The notes below the pieces were generated by a model that was not told where the DNA came from, did no database searches, and saw nothing but the letters and a program-made list of their open reading frames with translations. A DNA stretch of 64,000 nt from Isoetes taiwanensis (lineage: Eukaryota > Streptophyta > Lycopodiopsida > Isoetales > Isoetaceae): positions 501,888 to 565,887 of the forward strand of contig JAJEKV010000187.1 of NCBI GenBank assembly GCA_021234155.1, read 5' to 3'. Position 1 is the stretch's first letter; each line of letters starts with the position of its first letter. The position numbers and the translations under genes are program-made. Below, in pieces: positions 47,619 to 60,715 of the stretch.

Positions 47619-47905
47619 TTTTTTTTTTTTTTTAGATAAGATAGATAGATAGATAGTAGTTTTAACGTCACGCCACTAGGCAGCATCCAACTGGACATGT
47701 GACCACACACCACACTACATTGCTTGGTAGGGCCCTGCCCCTAACCACCTTACATTGCTTGGTAGGGCCCTGCCCCTAACCACCTTACATTGCGTCTGTT
47801 GGGATTTGACCCCCAACAGTACCGAGTGCGATTCTGGACGGTCTCGAACTCGAGACCACATTGCTAAGGAACTAGTGTGTTACCACTAGACCAAACGCCC
47901 AGACG
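47619..47905 (-). mobile_element. tRNA-derived SINE
   Basis: Read on the minus strand, the element starts near 47,905 with a tRNA-like head. An A-box-like TGGTCTAGTGGT is followed about 40 bp later by a B-box-like GAGTTCGAGAC. A body with GGGGTCAAATCCCAACAG follows, and it ends in an A-tract (the T-run at 47,619-47,633). The body contains a 35-bp unit repeated in tandem (47,717-47,751 and 47,752-47,786, then a partial third). I could not find a clear target-site duplication. A B-box arm with perfect dyad symmetry (GGTCTCGAACTCGAGACC on the plus strand) is notable. Confidence 0.68.
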
Positions 47906-48284
47906 CCATTCAGGAAAGGTCTCGGGGGGAAAAAAGGTCTTCTAATAAATCAGAAAAAAGAGGATCTTTAAGTTCCCGACACTAGCGTATCTTGTTAATG
48001 CTCTGCCATAGCCAAAATTCTGAATGCCAACATTAAGCAAAATAATAAGTCGAACTGCATGGATTTGGATATATCTTGTATTGCTAGAGCTGAAATTATC
48101 TGTCGCTTTCTGCCATAACGAAATCAAATCTGCCATAGCCAGAAAGAAAAGGAAAAGAGATGTGGAGCGATCTGCTTGTGTGGCCGCCAATAGAACTCTA
48201 GTTTCATTTTCCCTGTTCAAACTCGATAAAACAAAAAAAAAAAAATTGCGGATACCTTCCTCGCAAAAATTTCTAAAGGCATAT

Positions 48285-48652
48285 GGAAACCATTCCTATT
48301 TTCCTTCTTGCGTGAAAATAGGAAGAGTTTCCCTGTTGTTGGAAAATAGAAAGGGTTTCTATTCAAAATTTGAAATCTAGAGTAACGTGCGTACTTGAAG
48401 ACATCCCGCTTTAATAGAAGACGTCCATGCCGATAAGCATAATCCATAAAAGCTCGCGCATGCAAGTGTTCTAAAAATAAAATATTGTGCTAGAAACCCT
48501 TCCTATTTTCTATAGAAACCCTACCCATTGTTTCAAAGTAGAAATCCTTCCTGTTTTCTGGGAAACCTTCCTATTTCAAAAGCTAGATATTCGAAAAGGT
48601 TTCCACCGAAAATAGGAAGGATTTCCCTAGAAAATAGAGAGGGTTTCCCTCA
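48285..48652. repeat. Cluster of GGAAACCCTTCC-type inverted repeats
   Basis: A small hairpin lies at 48,285-48,332 (GGAAACCATTCCTATTTTC against its near-complement). A larger imperfect one spans about 48,491-48,652, with arms carrying GAAACCCTTCCTATTTTCTA and its complement. Related single motifs lie at about 49,391-49,427. Together with 46,725-46,813 they form a family upstream of AQR. Confidence 0.72.
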
Positions 48653-48659
48653 CAATGAT

Positions 48660-49490
48660 AAGGTTTGCAAATTATCTTTTAGTATGATTTTGGCAGTGGT
48701 TAGGCGGAAAAGGGGGACGGGTTTTATTTTTGTTCAGTTGAAGCCATGGTTTTAGAATGGTGCATCGCCATGTGTTGCTGAGCATGGAGGCCAAAGCAGT
48801 GGTTGGAGGCCAAAGCAGTGGTGCTCCTTTGCTGGAAGGAAGCCGGAAGATATCCTGCCGGAAGATATGCAGGGCGAAGAAAGCCTTGAATTTTTAGTTC
48901 CGGCGAAGAAGGCCTTGGATTCTTAGTTTCGGCTTTGATCTGTAGTTCGGCTTGCAGCTCTTTGATATCTGAAGGATTTTTCCGAGGAGGCTCCAGAGAG
49001 CTGCAGGTTTTGGCATGTAGGCTATGGCGCCTTCCGTTTGAAGCTATGGCTATGCAGGTTTGAAGCCTTCCGTTTGAATCCGGAAGTTTGGAGCCTTGCG
49101 TTTGAATCTTTGATGCACTTCTGTTTTGAATTTGGCGTTTGCTTGCAATATCAAAGCTTCAGAACTGTGTTTCGAAGCTCCTTTTCAGATTTGTTCAGAT
49201 TTCGGAGAGGTGTAGAACACACCAGCTTCTTTGCAGAAAAATTATTCTTGGCCTTGTATTTGCCATTCATATGCGTATTTTTGTACGTATATACATACGC
49301 AGGGGAGCGTTGAAGTATACGGGGGTGTGATGTGTAAATTTGTGGACCTTAGATCTGGCATATTTCTAAGAATATGCTGAAATCCAATGAGAAGGGTTTC
49401 GAAAGAAAATCGAAAGGGTTTCGATGGGAGGGCAATCGGGCGTAAATAAAACCATTGTAAACTAGTTTTCGCTTTTAGCTTATCTAAGCA
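48660..49490. other. Region upstream of AQR
   Basis: A 20-bp duplication (GGAGGCCAAAGCAGTGGT, about 48,787-48,823) and a stretch rich in GGAAG/GAAGCC repeats lie here. It may hold the AQR promoter and 5' leader. No TATA box is obvious close to the start codon. Confidence 0.45.
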
Positions 49491-49492
49491 CT

Positions 49493-49501
49493 AAACCCTA
49501 A
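49493..49501 (+). promoter_or_regulatory. Telo-box (AAACCCTAA) upstream of AQR
   Basis: AAACCCTAA lies 18 bp before the AQR start codon. This interstitial telomere-like motif is common close to the transcription start of plant housekeeping genes, especially those for translation and nuclear RNA functions. It fits a broadly expressed splicing gene. Confidence 0.6.
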
Positions 49502-49519
49502 ATATTTGGAGCGGAGAGC

Positions 49520-52500
49520 ATGGAAGACGAGGCGAACGCGCTTGCGCATAAGCGCAAGAAAGCTCGAGTTGTAGAATATGCCCCGCCTTCAGTTTTTGTT
49601 GCAGAGGTGGTTGAAAAGTCTGCAGAACAGCTTTCCAGTTCAGTGCCAGGCAAAACTATTACCCTCACCGAGATTCAAAGGGACCGCATTACCAAAATAG
49701 CCGACACAAATTGGTCCGCTACCACCGATATTGCAGCAAGACCACCATTTGATCCAGCTATAGTTGATGAAATCTACAGGTCAGAACTGAATGGTGCAGC
49801 AGCCGGGAACAAGCCAATCCCTCTGCAACGGGTGATGCTATTGGAGATTAGCCAGTACCTTGAAAATTATCTGTGGCCTAATTTTGATCCCGAGATAGCT
49901 ACATTTGAGCATGTGATGTCAATAATTCTGATGGTTAATGAGAAGGTGAACATGAGTTTTGCTGTTAAGCTTACTGATAATGACCTCCCCTTGAATAATT
50001 TTTTATCCAGATTTTGTATTTTTATAACGGCAGTTTAGGGAAAATGTTCCTGCCTGGAGTTGTTTTAGAGATAGGGAGGGATCATTTCCATCCTTTTTCA
50101 AGCGCGTCCTAACGCTAAAAGACCAGGTTAAGTGTCTGACTGCTGGTGAGGCACATAGTCATGTTTCTGAAGCTGACTTTCAGGCTGTTGCACAGGATCA
50201 CAAGCTTAATATAAAGGAGAAAACAAACTATCTGCTGTTTATGATTCATTGTTTCCAGGTATACATGTGCCAGAATACACATTCATCTTGTTGCACAATA
50301 TCTTTTAGGGCAGCATTTTAAGCCATTTGATTGTTAATTTGTCCAGAGTTTAGAAGATGAAATGGTTAGAGGGCCTGTTCTTAAGCTTGTTCACCTACAG
50401 CTGTGGCATGCTCTTTCGCCTGGAAGATTGAAGGTAACCATTTATCCTTGCAAATATTATGAGATAAGAAAACATCATACATTCTGAAACTATTAATGAA
50501 TAGCACAACTATTACTTCCGAGTCTCAGCATACCACGATTACTTGGATTTACAATCTTGTATAAATGCTGCTTTGCATTTCACGGGAGGCTCTTTATAAG
50601 CTGTTACAGGTCTTTGTGAGCAAGCATTCTGTGTAGTATATTGCTGATCTGCTCATGAATCGGTCATTTCATTTGCTAAGATAATAGATGGTGCCGGGGA
50701 TATGTTGCATCTTTTCGTATTAGTAATAGTTAATAGATGGTGCTGGGGATATGTTGCATCTTTTCATATTAGTATAGGTTATTGGAACATGATATTAATG
50801 TTAAGGTGCTGGCAGATGGAACTATTTTCACACCCAGAGCTTATTGAGCATTGGAAGAGGCTTCTCAAAAAGGAATCGAAGGCAGCTGCCACTGGATTTA
50901 CTCCTCAAGAAAAGCTAGAAGTCAAATTTATTCCTTCACTGCTAAATGAATTTCTTGAGGTATGTATGTCATACTCACTATGTAGTATTTTAATTGAAGC
51001 TACAGTAATCTGACTGAAAAATCACTGGTTTTGCAATTCTTTTTCATAAGGGCGCATGTATCTAAGTCTTTTCGCAACAATCTAGATACATAACTCAGTT
51101 GAACATAGGTGAAAGTATGTCATCACTGCCAAAATAGAATTTGGGTATATAACCTTTTAATTATACCATTTTCTTATTAATTGTCAGATACTTGATAGCA
51201 CTTTGTTACCAATAACTAGTGCTGAGGATGGTGCAGAGCCAAAGGAAGGAGAGCTCTATGCAGATTCTATACCCGTGCTCTACTGTGAACGCTTTATTGA
51301 ATTCTTGATAGACCTACTTAGCCAGCTCCCAACGCGAAGGTACAGTGACCAAGCAAAGTTCTGCTGTTATTCCTCTGCATGCTTATTTCATACTTTAACT
51401 GATCTACACTTAAATACTTTGGCAGATTTGTAAGGGCACTTGTTGAGGACACTGCCATAGTTGTTAAATGTAGGATGAGTTCCTTGTACAGGCATCCACA
51501 AGGGAGATTATTTGGACAAATGGTGGATCTTCTTCGTTTTTATCAAGGCTTTGAAATAAATGATCAGACAGGCGCACAGCTAAATGAGGTTGATGCCTTA
51601 CAAGCTCATTACTCTAAGTTGATGGCATTTCAACAGTGCATCTTTAAGCAGATTTCTAAGGTAAACAAGCTGCTATGCTATTTTGTGAGCTACCAAATAT
51701 TTACCTGTTGGGAAATCAAATTTCTATTGTTCTATATTTAATTTGAAAACACTTAACTTGATTATGACGAGTGAATATTTGTTGTTGTTTCAGCTGCATG
51801 ACATGGCATTGGCCAACCTGGGTTTGATAGGAAAACGAAATGAACTTATAAAAAATCTAGAAGATTTGAATCCAGACGAGCTTAAGGATCTTGTTTGTAA
51901 CAAGGTAAACATTTTTGGTTCACTTTTTAAAAGCTTTGTAATTCAGTGTCTTGATTAGCAAAGCTATGTTTGCTGTATGACAGTTAATGCTCATTTCACA
52001 TAATGATCCATGGACAAACAGAACCGATTTCTTGATTGAAGTCATGGTTTCAACTTTTGAGAAGCGGCAATTGCAGAAGGAAGCTATAAACGGACTTCCA
52101 CTTTACCCAAATGAGGAGGTCATGTGGGATGAGAGCCTGGTCCCTAGCATAAATTATACCGGTGAAGGTTGCTTGGCACTTCCGAAGCTAAATTTGCAGT
52201 TTCTGACGCTGCATGATTATTTATTACGTAATTTCAATTTGTTTCGGCTAGAGTCAACATATGAAATTAGAGAAGACATTCATGATGTGTTGCAATTAAT
52301 GGGTGCTTATGTTGGGGATGAGGGCAAAACAAGATTCCGTGGCTGGGCCAGGATGGCAGTTTCATTAAAGAGTTTCAAGATTATTGAAGTAAAGCAACCT
52401 AACATTGGCGATGTTAAGCCATCATCTGTGACAGCGGAAGTCACATTCAGTATTGGGGGATTCCGTGGCGGCATACGTTCTGAGTGGGATGATCTTAAAG

Positions 52501-55500
52501 AGCATGATGTACTGTTTCTTTTGGCTATTCAGCCTGCTTTGAAACCGTTGAGTAAGGAAGAAGCTATCGGACTCACTATTCCTGACAAGTATGGTCTCCA
52601 GTATGTTCGGGGTTGTGAAATTATTGAAATGCGTGATGAAGGTGGTCAATTGATGAATGATTTCACAGGAAGGGTTAAGAGAGAAGAATGGAAACCCCCA
52701 GAAGGCGAGCTTCGGACGGCAGTTGTTGCTCTTGATACTGCACAATATCAGATTGACTCAGATAAAAAGGGAAATGATAGTGTGGATGACATATATAGTA
52801 GCTTTAATCTCTTAATGAGGAGGAAACCAAAGGAAAACAACTTCAAAGCTATCCTAGAGTCCATTCGGGACCTAACGAATGAAGACTGTATTGTACCCAA
52901 TTGGCTTCTAGATATTTTCTTGGGTTATGGCGACCCTGGAGCTGCCCAATGGAATAACATGCCCGATCAACTGGATACAATTGATTTTAAGGACACTTTT
53001 CTTGACGCCCAGCACTTTCAGGAGAGCTTTCCGGAGAATGATGTAAGTTTTTGTGATATTGTCTTCTATCAATGATGATAGCCAGGACTTTACAGGCATT
53101 TTTTGCCATTTTGCTTAGGTACGTTTTGTAACAACAGAAGGGGAGGAAGACGAGTCTCCAAAGCCTCCCTTCCGAGTCACTTTTAATAAAGGAGGTAATC
53201 TGAAAAAATATGGCAATAAGCCCATAAACCAGAAGAGGAAAGGCACCAATGAAGACAGATGTAATGGGGGTAGGAAGGAGCAGATTCTGGTTGAGAGTTA
53301 CATACCCCCTGACCCAGGCCCATATCCTCAAGATAAACCAAAGCAGAATACTGTTAGATTTACCCCAGTTCAGGTATGCCACTCTGGTGTAAAGACATCA
53401 ATATTTGCCAATCTCATGTTTTAATAATTATGTGCAGATTGGTGCCATTATATCAGGAGTCCAGCCAGGATTAACAATGGTGGTTGGTCCACCCGGAACT
53501 GGAAAAACTGATACTGCAGTGCAAATCTTGAATGTACTGTATCATAACTGTCCTATGCAGCGTACACTTCTGATTACACATTCCAATCAGGCATTGAATG
53601 ACCTTTTTGAGAAAATTATGCAGGTACATTATCTTCGCCTCATTGCTTTTCCTCTCAAACGTTTATTCAGCTTTTGACATGCATTATTGCTGCGGAAATT
53701 CCATATTTTTAAGCTGAGGAGATTTTATGACCCAAAACATTTTGACATTTAGGCATGCATAGGCTTGCATAGCACCATTGTTTTGGTCAAATATATATAT
53801 TTGATGACCTTTTATATTCATGGATATTCAGAGGGATGTCCCGGCTAGGTATCTACTCCGGCTGGGGCAAGGTGAGCAAGAGTTGGAAACAGAACAAGAG
53901 TTCAGTCGCCAAGGCAGAGTGAATGCCATGCTTGCAAGGCGGCTCGAGTTGTTAGCAGAAGTGGAGCGTCTAGCGAAGACATTGAAGGTGCCAGAGGATG
54001 TAGCCTACACTTGCGAAACAGCAGCACACTTTTGGCTCTTACATGTTTTCTCTCGCTGGGAGGAGTTCATTGCTGCATGTGAGGCTTCTGTAAACAATCC
54101 AGGCATTGTTGCAGAGAAGTTTCCCTTCAATGAATATTTTTCGGACACTCCAGAGGGATTATTTTCTGGTCTATCATATGCACAAGATATGCGGGCAGCG
54201 ACAGGTTGCTTTAGGCACTTAAAAACAATGTTTCAGGAGCTTGAAGAATGTCGTGCTTTTGAGCTGTTAAAATCAACTGCTGACAGAGCAAATTATCTCA
54301 TGGCAAAGCAGGCCAAAATTGTTGCAATGACATGCACACATGCTGCATTGAAAAGACGTGATTTTCTCCGCGTTGGTTTGAAATATGATAATTTGCTGAT
54401 GGAAGAAAGTGCCCAAATATTAGAGATAGAGACATTTATACCTATGTTACTACAAAGACAAGAGGATGGATGCTCAAGGCTGAAAAGGTGCATATTGATA
54501 GGTGATCACCATCAGCTGCCACCTGTGGTAAAGAATATGGCTTTTCAAAAGTACAGTCACATGGACCAGAGTCTTTTTACAAGATTTATTCGTTTGGGTG
54601 TACCCCATGTGGAGCTGAATGCCCAGGGCAGAGCAAGGCCAAGTATTGCCAAGCTTTATAACTGGAGATACAGAGATCTAGGTGATTTGCCCTATGTAAA
54701 GGAGGAACGAGCATTTCATACTGCAAACACAGGCTTCACTTATGATTATCAGCTTGTGGATGTGCCTGATTATGGTGGACGGGGAGAGTCTGAACCGAAC
54801 CCATGGTTTTATCAAAATCTTGGTGAAGCAGAATATGTGGTTAGTGTGTACCAGTACATGCGACTGTTGGGTTATCCTGCCAATAAAATATCGATACTAA
54901 GTACTTATAATGGGCAGAAGCATCTGATTCGTGATGTTATAGAACGGAGGTGTGCAAGCCACCCACTCTTTGGTCGACCTAGTAAGGTAAGTCCTGTACT
55001 TTGTGTAACAAGTATGTACAGGGTTAGCACTAATTAAATAATGCTACAGGTGACAACAGTTGACCGATTTCAGGGACAGCAAAATGACTATGTCCTCCTG
55101 TCATTGGTTCGGACACGTATAGTTGGACATTTGAGGGATGTTAGAAGGCTTGTTGTTGCCATGTCTCGTGCGCGCCTGGGATTATATGTGTTTTGTAGGC
55201 GGAGTTTGTTTGAACAATGCTACGAGTTGCAACCAACGTTTAAGCTGCTTCTTCAACGGCCTGATAAACTTGCACTCGTTCTTGATGAGCATTTTCATCC
55301 CACTACGAGGGTTGTAGAGAACACTCAAACTGCACATTTGATAAGTGGATTAGAGGAGATGGCAGCGATTGTGGATGAGAAGTTTTATAGAATCCTTACA
55401 AAGCAACATGTTCACGATCAACAGGTTTGTTTCAAATGATAGTAGTAAAGGAATGTAAATACTTTTTATATTGTCAGTTATTTTGTTCTCACTATTGTTG

Positions 55501-55591
55501 GGCTATGGACATTCTTCAGAATGGTCCCACGTCACTGGATGAAGCTTGCTACGATTCAGGTAATTCAGTAGAGCAACTTGGGAAGCCATGA
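49520..55591 (+). CDS. AQR: Intron-binding protein aquarius (spliceosomal SF1 RNA helicase), 13 exons
   Basis: Exons: 49,520-49,945; 50,034-50,258; 50,347-50,433; 50,816-50,959; 51,188-51,339; 51,426-51,660; 51,794-51,904; 51,984-53,042; 53,119-53,373; 53,438-53,623; 53,832-54,986; 55,050-55,424; 55,520-55,591. All junctions are GT-AG and in frame, giving 1,493 residues, close to the ~1,500 usual for the family. The N-terminal half is the armadillo-like scaffold ([20 protein letters not shown]). The helicase core has Walker A GPPGTGKT (residues 915-922), a MEES motif II (about 1,150), GDHHQLPP (1,184-1,191), [10 protein letters not shown] (about 1,350) and VAMSRAR (1,381-1,387), the UPF1-like set. 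Known role of the family: it binds introns upstream of the branch site in the spliceosome as part of the intron-binding complex, and links splicing to snoRNP assembly. Nothing is broken. The ATG is preceded by a telo-box and begins the first conserved frame. The C-terminus after motif VI is short. Confidence 0.95.
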
Positions 55592-58338
55592 AGATGAGGG
55601 TTCATAGCATCTCGTGTATGTAATAACCTTTACATCTACCATATCAGTGCAATTCCATCAACTTAAGCTGGGGTCTAACATCACCATGCAGTTTGTATTG
55701 GCATCCTCTTAGGAAGATGATTTCTGTATTCACATTCAAATGTATGCAACTCACATAGCTGAATATGGCTCTTCCAGCATGCCTGAGAACATAGGAGTGA
55801 TGCTTTCTGATAAATACCTCATTCACATTCTAATGTATGCAACTCACATAGAACTTGAATATGCCTGCATGCCTGAGAACATACTCATTATGGACATTGA
55901 GATCCTATTTTGAGGACGATTTTAAAAATGACAAATTCATTTATTATTGATTGGCCAACATGTTTATTTAATGCTTTGCTACGGCATATATCAGATGCAT
56001 CAGGCCAAATGTAGCTAATTGCTGAACCAGAAATCCTGCGTCATTCATAGCTCATCTATCATTCAATGCCTAAAGATGTATATCGCGACCCATGGAAACT
56101 ACCTGGTGCAACTCATCGGTATGTTCCCAAATATTGGAGGTGCTTTTGAGTCAAACTATTAATTTGTAGACTTACATCACATTGCTATGTAATAGGAACC
56201 CAACTTCAGGCTTGTGCATTTGGCCTTCAAATGCAAAGATTTACTTATGAATTGTTTGGAATTTGTTTCATGGTTGTTGCTTGCGTAAGGTTAACGTCAA
56301 TGAGCTTCTGTTCAATAATTTTAATTGTTTTGAAACATTAGGGTAGCTGTTTTCATAAATGTTGCATTAGGAAGAATCGTAAATACTAATGTGACTATTG
56401 TATTGTTGCTTGTTTTTTTTTTGCTGAAAATTGGATCTTTGATCATATGCTCCGGTAGACTCTTGGCTGCTTTTTATACAACGATATAAAAGATAGAATG
56501 GTGAGTGGAAAACATTTAAGGGAATGGTGCATTTTCAAGCCTAATGCAAAAGCATGGGAGAGTAGCAGATTGAACAAATCTTGAGTCGTTCCATTGTGGT
56601 GTCAGCATGACTAATAATTCATTCTTCTCCACAAGCATAGAATTTTCTCATGCAACTTGCTTCATATAACTTTGATATACGAGGAGCATATATGAGGAGC
56701 ATTTAGTAAAATCAATTTTTGGGTTGATGGATGTGATGAACAAAGGATATGCTTGGAACATTCTATTTGAACGGATGGGAGAGATATGATCTGAAGGCTG
56801 AGATAGCATGAGAGCTAAGCTCAACTTGAATGCCTTGAAGGGTATTTTCTATTTGGAGTGGCAGTTTTGCATGATAGTCGAGTTTGCATGCTTCCCATTC
56901 TTTTGTTTTGTCTCCTCAATAGGAAGCTTTAGAATTGTTCCAGGCTCAAAATCCTTGTCCCCTTTCAATGGGCTTGTTTTTTCGCCTTCCCTCCCCTCTC
57001 TCAAATTCTTGCTCGCCCAAATTGAGGCTGCTAGATTGGCAAGATTGGCAGACTTTGGACATGGAAGCAGTCGGATTGGTAGTCTTTGGAAGCAGTCAGA
57101 TGTAGTCGGATGAAAGCTGGGGTTGATTTGGGTAAGTTCGTGTCCCACTTATCAAGAAGAGTCTCCATTTCATTCGAGAAGCTTGGCCTTCATAGAATAG
57201 CTTGACCTTCGTAGACTAGATTGTTGCGATAATGACTTGTTTCAGTATGTCAATGACACCATTACATTTCAACCATTAATAAGAAATATCTATATGTCAA
57301 CAAGGCCTTCGCGAGCATCTCTTTTGTTCGATCTGATTAAAGGATATCTTGTATAGAAGATATGATACTTGGTGCTAAAGAAGAAATAGTGCAAAATGTG
57401 CATTTTACATGTACACATAGAAGTTGATGCCACATATTCTTGCATGTTCGGAATTCATGATTCTAGCCTCTTAATATCCCTAGCTTAGTTGCTTTGCGAT
57501 AGCCATGTTGGAATGCGAAACTCATAACAAGAAGAATATCAGGGCTGCTGGCAAGGAAAATATGCCACCAAAGAGAATATGCCACTAAAGAGTAGATTCA
57601 TCCAGTTATAACCAATCTAATTTCTGAAAATTGTAGCTCCAAACCACACTTGCCTCAATCCAAAGGGGTTGCTCTAGAAGAACACTCTGTTATGTTCAAA
57701 TCATTCCCTGTTTAACCCATCAATGCCGTTCAATTTTCACGCTTTCTATTGTTTTTACAGTGAATTCCATCGATATGCTGACTAGCTATGCATTTACTAC
57801 TATATTCAAAAAAGTGAGTTGTATCAAGGATTCCATAATTCAAAAAGAAGAAACGGTTGCAACACTCCCGTTTGAAGATTCCCTTCTAAAAAATATATAC
57901 GCCATTTGAAATAGCCCTTTAGAGGCGAAGTTCAAAAATTATGGTGATTACAATATAATATGTGTTATTTTAGCAGAAAATTATGTTTTTATCATGGGAT
58001 CAACATATCGACACCTTGAAATAGGACTTTTTAGGGGTTAAGTCCATAACATCATGGTGATTAAGATCTAATATATGTCATTTCAACTACATTTTTTTTT
58101 TTTTTGCACTAGATTATTTTAAACACATGACAAAAAGAGGTGAATTTGTAATAGTATCACAATTTAAAGTACGAACATTAAATATTAAGTCCAAGATGTG
58201 AAGGAAAAGTAAACATAAAATTTTATGGTGTGAAGAATAAGTAAATAATCAGAGCATGCCAAAATCTGTCTAGAGAACCACTTGGTCAGTGCTTTTAGAT
58301 TATATGTTTCAGAATAGAATTGTTGGTTACCCTTGTAG
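55592..58338. other. Intergenic, downstream of AQR
   Basis: The AQR 3' UTR probably lies in the first few hundred bases. A ~90-bp direct duplication occurs at about 55,729-55,797 and 55,818-55,885 (ATGTATGCAACTCACATAG twice, then GCATGCCTGAGAACATA twice). T-runs lie near 56,411 and 58,092. I see no gene. Confidence 0.55.
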
Positions 58339-58528
58339 TCTTATGCTATTCTGGAATAAGATCTTGCACTTTTACGCTAGCTATTCTGGAATACAAATCA
58401 GGAGTCTTATGCTATTCCGGAATATGATCTTACACTCTTACTTTATTCTAGAATACAAATCCCGTGTCTTATGCCTTCTTGGAATAGGATCTCGCACTTT
58501 TACTTTATTTCGGAATACAAACCAAGAG
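58339..58528. repeat. 62-66-bp tandem repeat, three copies
   Basis: Units start at 58,339, 58,405 and 58,467 with TCTTATGCTATTCTGGAATA-like sequence and end with GGAATACAAA. The copies differ at several positions, so the repeat is not fresh. Confidence 0.82.
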
Positions 58529-58539
58529 CATCATTTCGA

Positions 58540-59870
58540 ATAATGTTTCAAAATATGTATATTAACATGAGATATTTACAAACGAAATTCAAATCCTAAG
58601 ACGGCTTGAATGAAAATAAACTTTGTAAAAGCTTTCACAAGAATTGGGTAAGTTTGTTTCCATTTGCAAAATAGGTGATAAGGAGAACGAAATTCATGGT
58701 GATGCAGTAGAATAATTTAGCCACACTTAACATCCTCTATGCCGTGACATCTTTTTTGTTTTTACTATATTGAATTTATGGTGAATGCATCCCAATCGAG
58801 TGTATGATTCCTAACGATGTGGTCACATTCGCCAAGTAAGACATGGGCCATACTTTGTGATAGTACTAGGGGTCACTACTTTAGAACCTTATGGCACTAC
58901 TTTAGAAATTTCAGGGGACGTTGCTTTTCCCCTACTTTTCGTATCTAGATCAAAGAAATTACATTTGCACACAACTGGTTCAAACTACGTTTAGATGCAC
59001 AAACTGCTACAAAGAAACTACGTAACTACATTCTGTAGATTCGCCTGATTGCATCTCTAAGACACCTAATATGGATGAGCAGCTCTAAAACACCTAATAT
59101 GGCTATGGCTTTTGTAAATTCTCCTGATTGCTTCTCATCATTCAAGGGATGGATGAGCATCTCTAAATATCCTAATATGGCTATGGCTTTTCCATCTCTC
59201 TTAAGGACAGGCTAGACTTCGTGGCTTGAGTCTAAAACGCCTTTTCCATGAAATGCTTGAGGAGGATTTTTCCAATTAATTTTCTCACTGATTTTAATCA
59301 TACTTCTAGCTCTGAATCATGTAAATAAATACATAGGTAGCATGCACGGATCATGATATAGAAACCAAAGCTAATAGCTAATGGCTGACTCTTACTTGAC
59401 TATATGTAGATGCATGAATTTCCTTCAATGTTGCATAAAAGTACACTTGACGCATGGGAACACTTTCATAGACCAACCATTCCAAACATAAGAGTGAATT
59501 TGTGGCCACAAATGCATGTTTTTATCATTGAACTGCAAATCAATGGCAATATTATCTCTTTAATATGACCACATAAACCACACTTTCAACAACAATAACT
59601 ATCTTGTTCTCGACTATGCAACCTTCTCTTTTGCTTAACAGCTGTTTTTAAGGTAAAAAAACTTCTCTTTTGCTTGTGACTCTTTACCTTGTTTCTTCTT
59701 TCTACTTGCAACATACCAAAAACACTGAATCAATAGACATTTGTTGAACAAGAGATGAATGTATTTGTAGAGCGCGCATCATATTAGTCTCTCCAAGTGG
59801 ATGCGGTACCTTTACAAGACAACAATTTAGTTTACTTAAGAATAACTTAGCATGCATATGGCAATTAAAA
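58540..59870. other. Intergenic, one diverged duplication
   Basis: A short block (ACCTAATATGG...GCTATGGCTTTT) recurs three times in 59,067-59,190. Otherwise nothing is recognisable. Confidence 0.5.
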
Positions 59871-59874
59871 TCTT

Positions 59875-60715
59875 TTTTTATTTTGAAGGACTTGAGCTTT
59901 TATTGTCCAGAGAAAGTTACAAAGTACAATGGGGACTAAAGTGGAGAGAATGTCCATCGAGCAAAACCACCCCACTCAAATACAACATTTAAACAGTATG
60001 AAGAGCAAGCAAAATCTTATAAATAAGTGTGAATCTGAAGATAGGATACGACTCTTCACCTCATTAGCAATTGATGAGCACCTGAATGCTTTGACAATTC
60101 GTTGTTGGGCATCAAGAAGGACCTGTGCATCTGAACAAACATGACCTTTGAATATGAGAAGATTCCTTCTTTTCCAAATGGACTAAATGATCCATGCAGA
60201 AGCCAAATGAAACACCCTTTTTGCCAAATTATCCCAACTACTTAGATAGACTGCTAATAACACCTGCTGGCTATTCAAATTGCAACGAAAGAGGCCTTGA
60301 AGCCACAACCAAGTATGTCTGACATGTCTACACAGGAAGAAGCAATGCTCAATTGTCTCGTCCCTCTGTGCACCTAAGGGACAAAGTGCAGATACCTCTA
60401 AATGAAATCTGTGCACTAGAATGTTAACGCGCAGACAAACAAATACTTTGGGATGGAGTAGTTTATCCCATACCCATTCCCATACTGCTTTCTGCCGATC
60501 CCTAGGAATGACCAAAGGCCACTTGGATGAAGGAGGCAAGACGTCCGCATCAAGCAAGACCTTGTACATGGAATTCACCAACTTATCTGCTTTGACATGC
60601 TCATGAACTACCCAAGGCTGGGGGTCATCCACTTGTTCTACTGGAGGAAGAATTGAAGACACCTTTTGCCAAATAGCCTGAATGCGTGTTTCTGATAAGG
60701 ATCTTCAAAATTCGA
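59875..60715 (-). mobile_element. LINE remnant, 3' end of ORF2 with zinc-binding (zf-RVT) domain
   Basis: On the minus strand, 60,662-60,183 encodes VWEWVWDKLLHPKVFVCLRV and later ALCPLGAQRDETIEHCFFLC then RHVRHTWLWLQGLF. This fits the reverse-transcriptase zinc-binding domain of plant non-LTR elements (C-x2-...-TIEH-x-FF-x-C). After a TAG at 60,180-60,182 the frame continues with SIWKRRNLLIFKGH, the usual end of ORF2. A T-run at about 59,873 could mark the A-tail. The element is 5'-truncated and dead. The reverse transcriptase itself is absent. Confidence 0.85.

Noticed and set aside
47634-47657. GATA microsatellite
   Set aside because: It is only the 3' simple-sequence end of the SINE, not a separate feature.
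52422-53382. Minus-strand frames within AQR
   Set aside because: Antisense shadows of AQR exons 8 and 9.
56808-57148. ~100-codon frames on both strands
   Set aside because: Opposing frames over the same bases with no domain or splice support; ordinary intergenic sequence.
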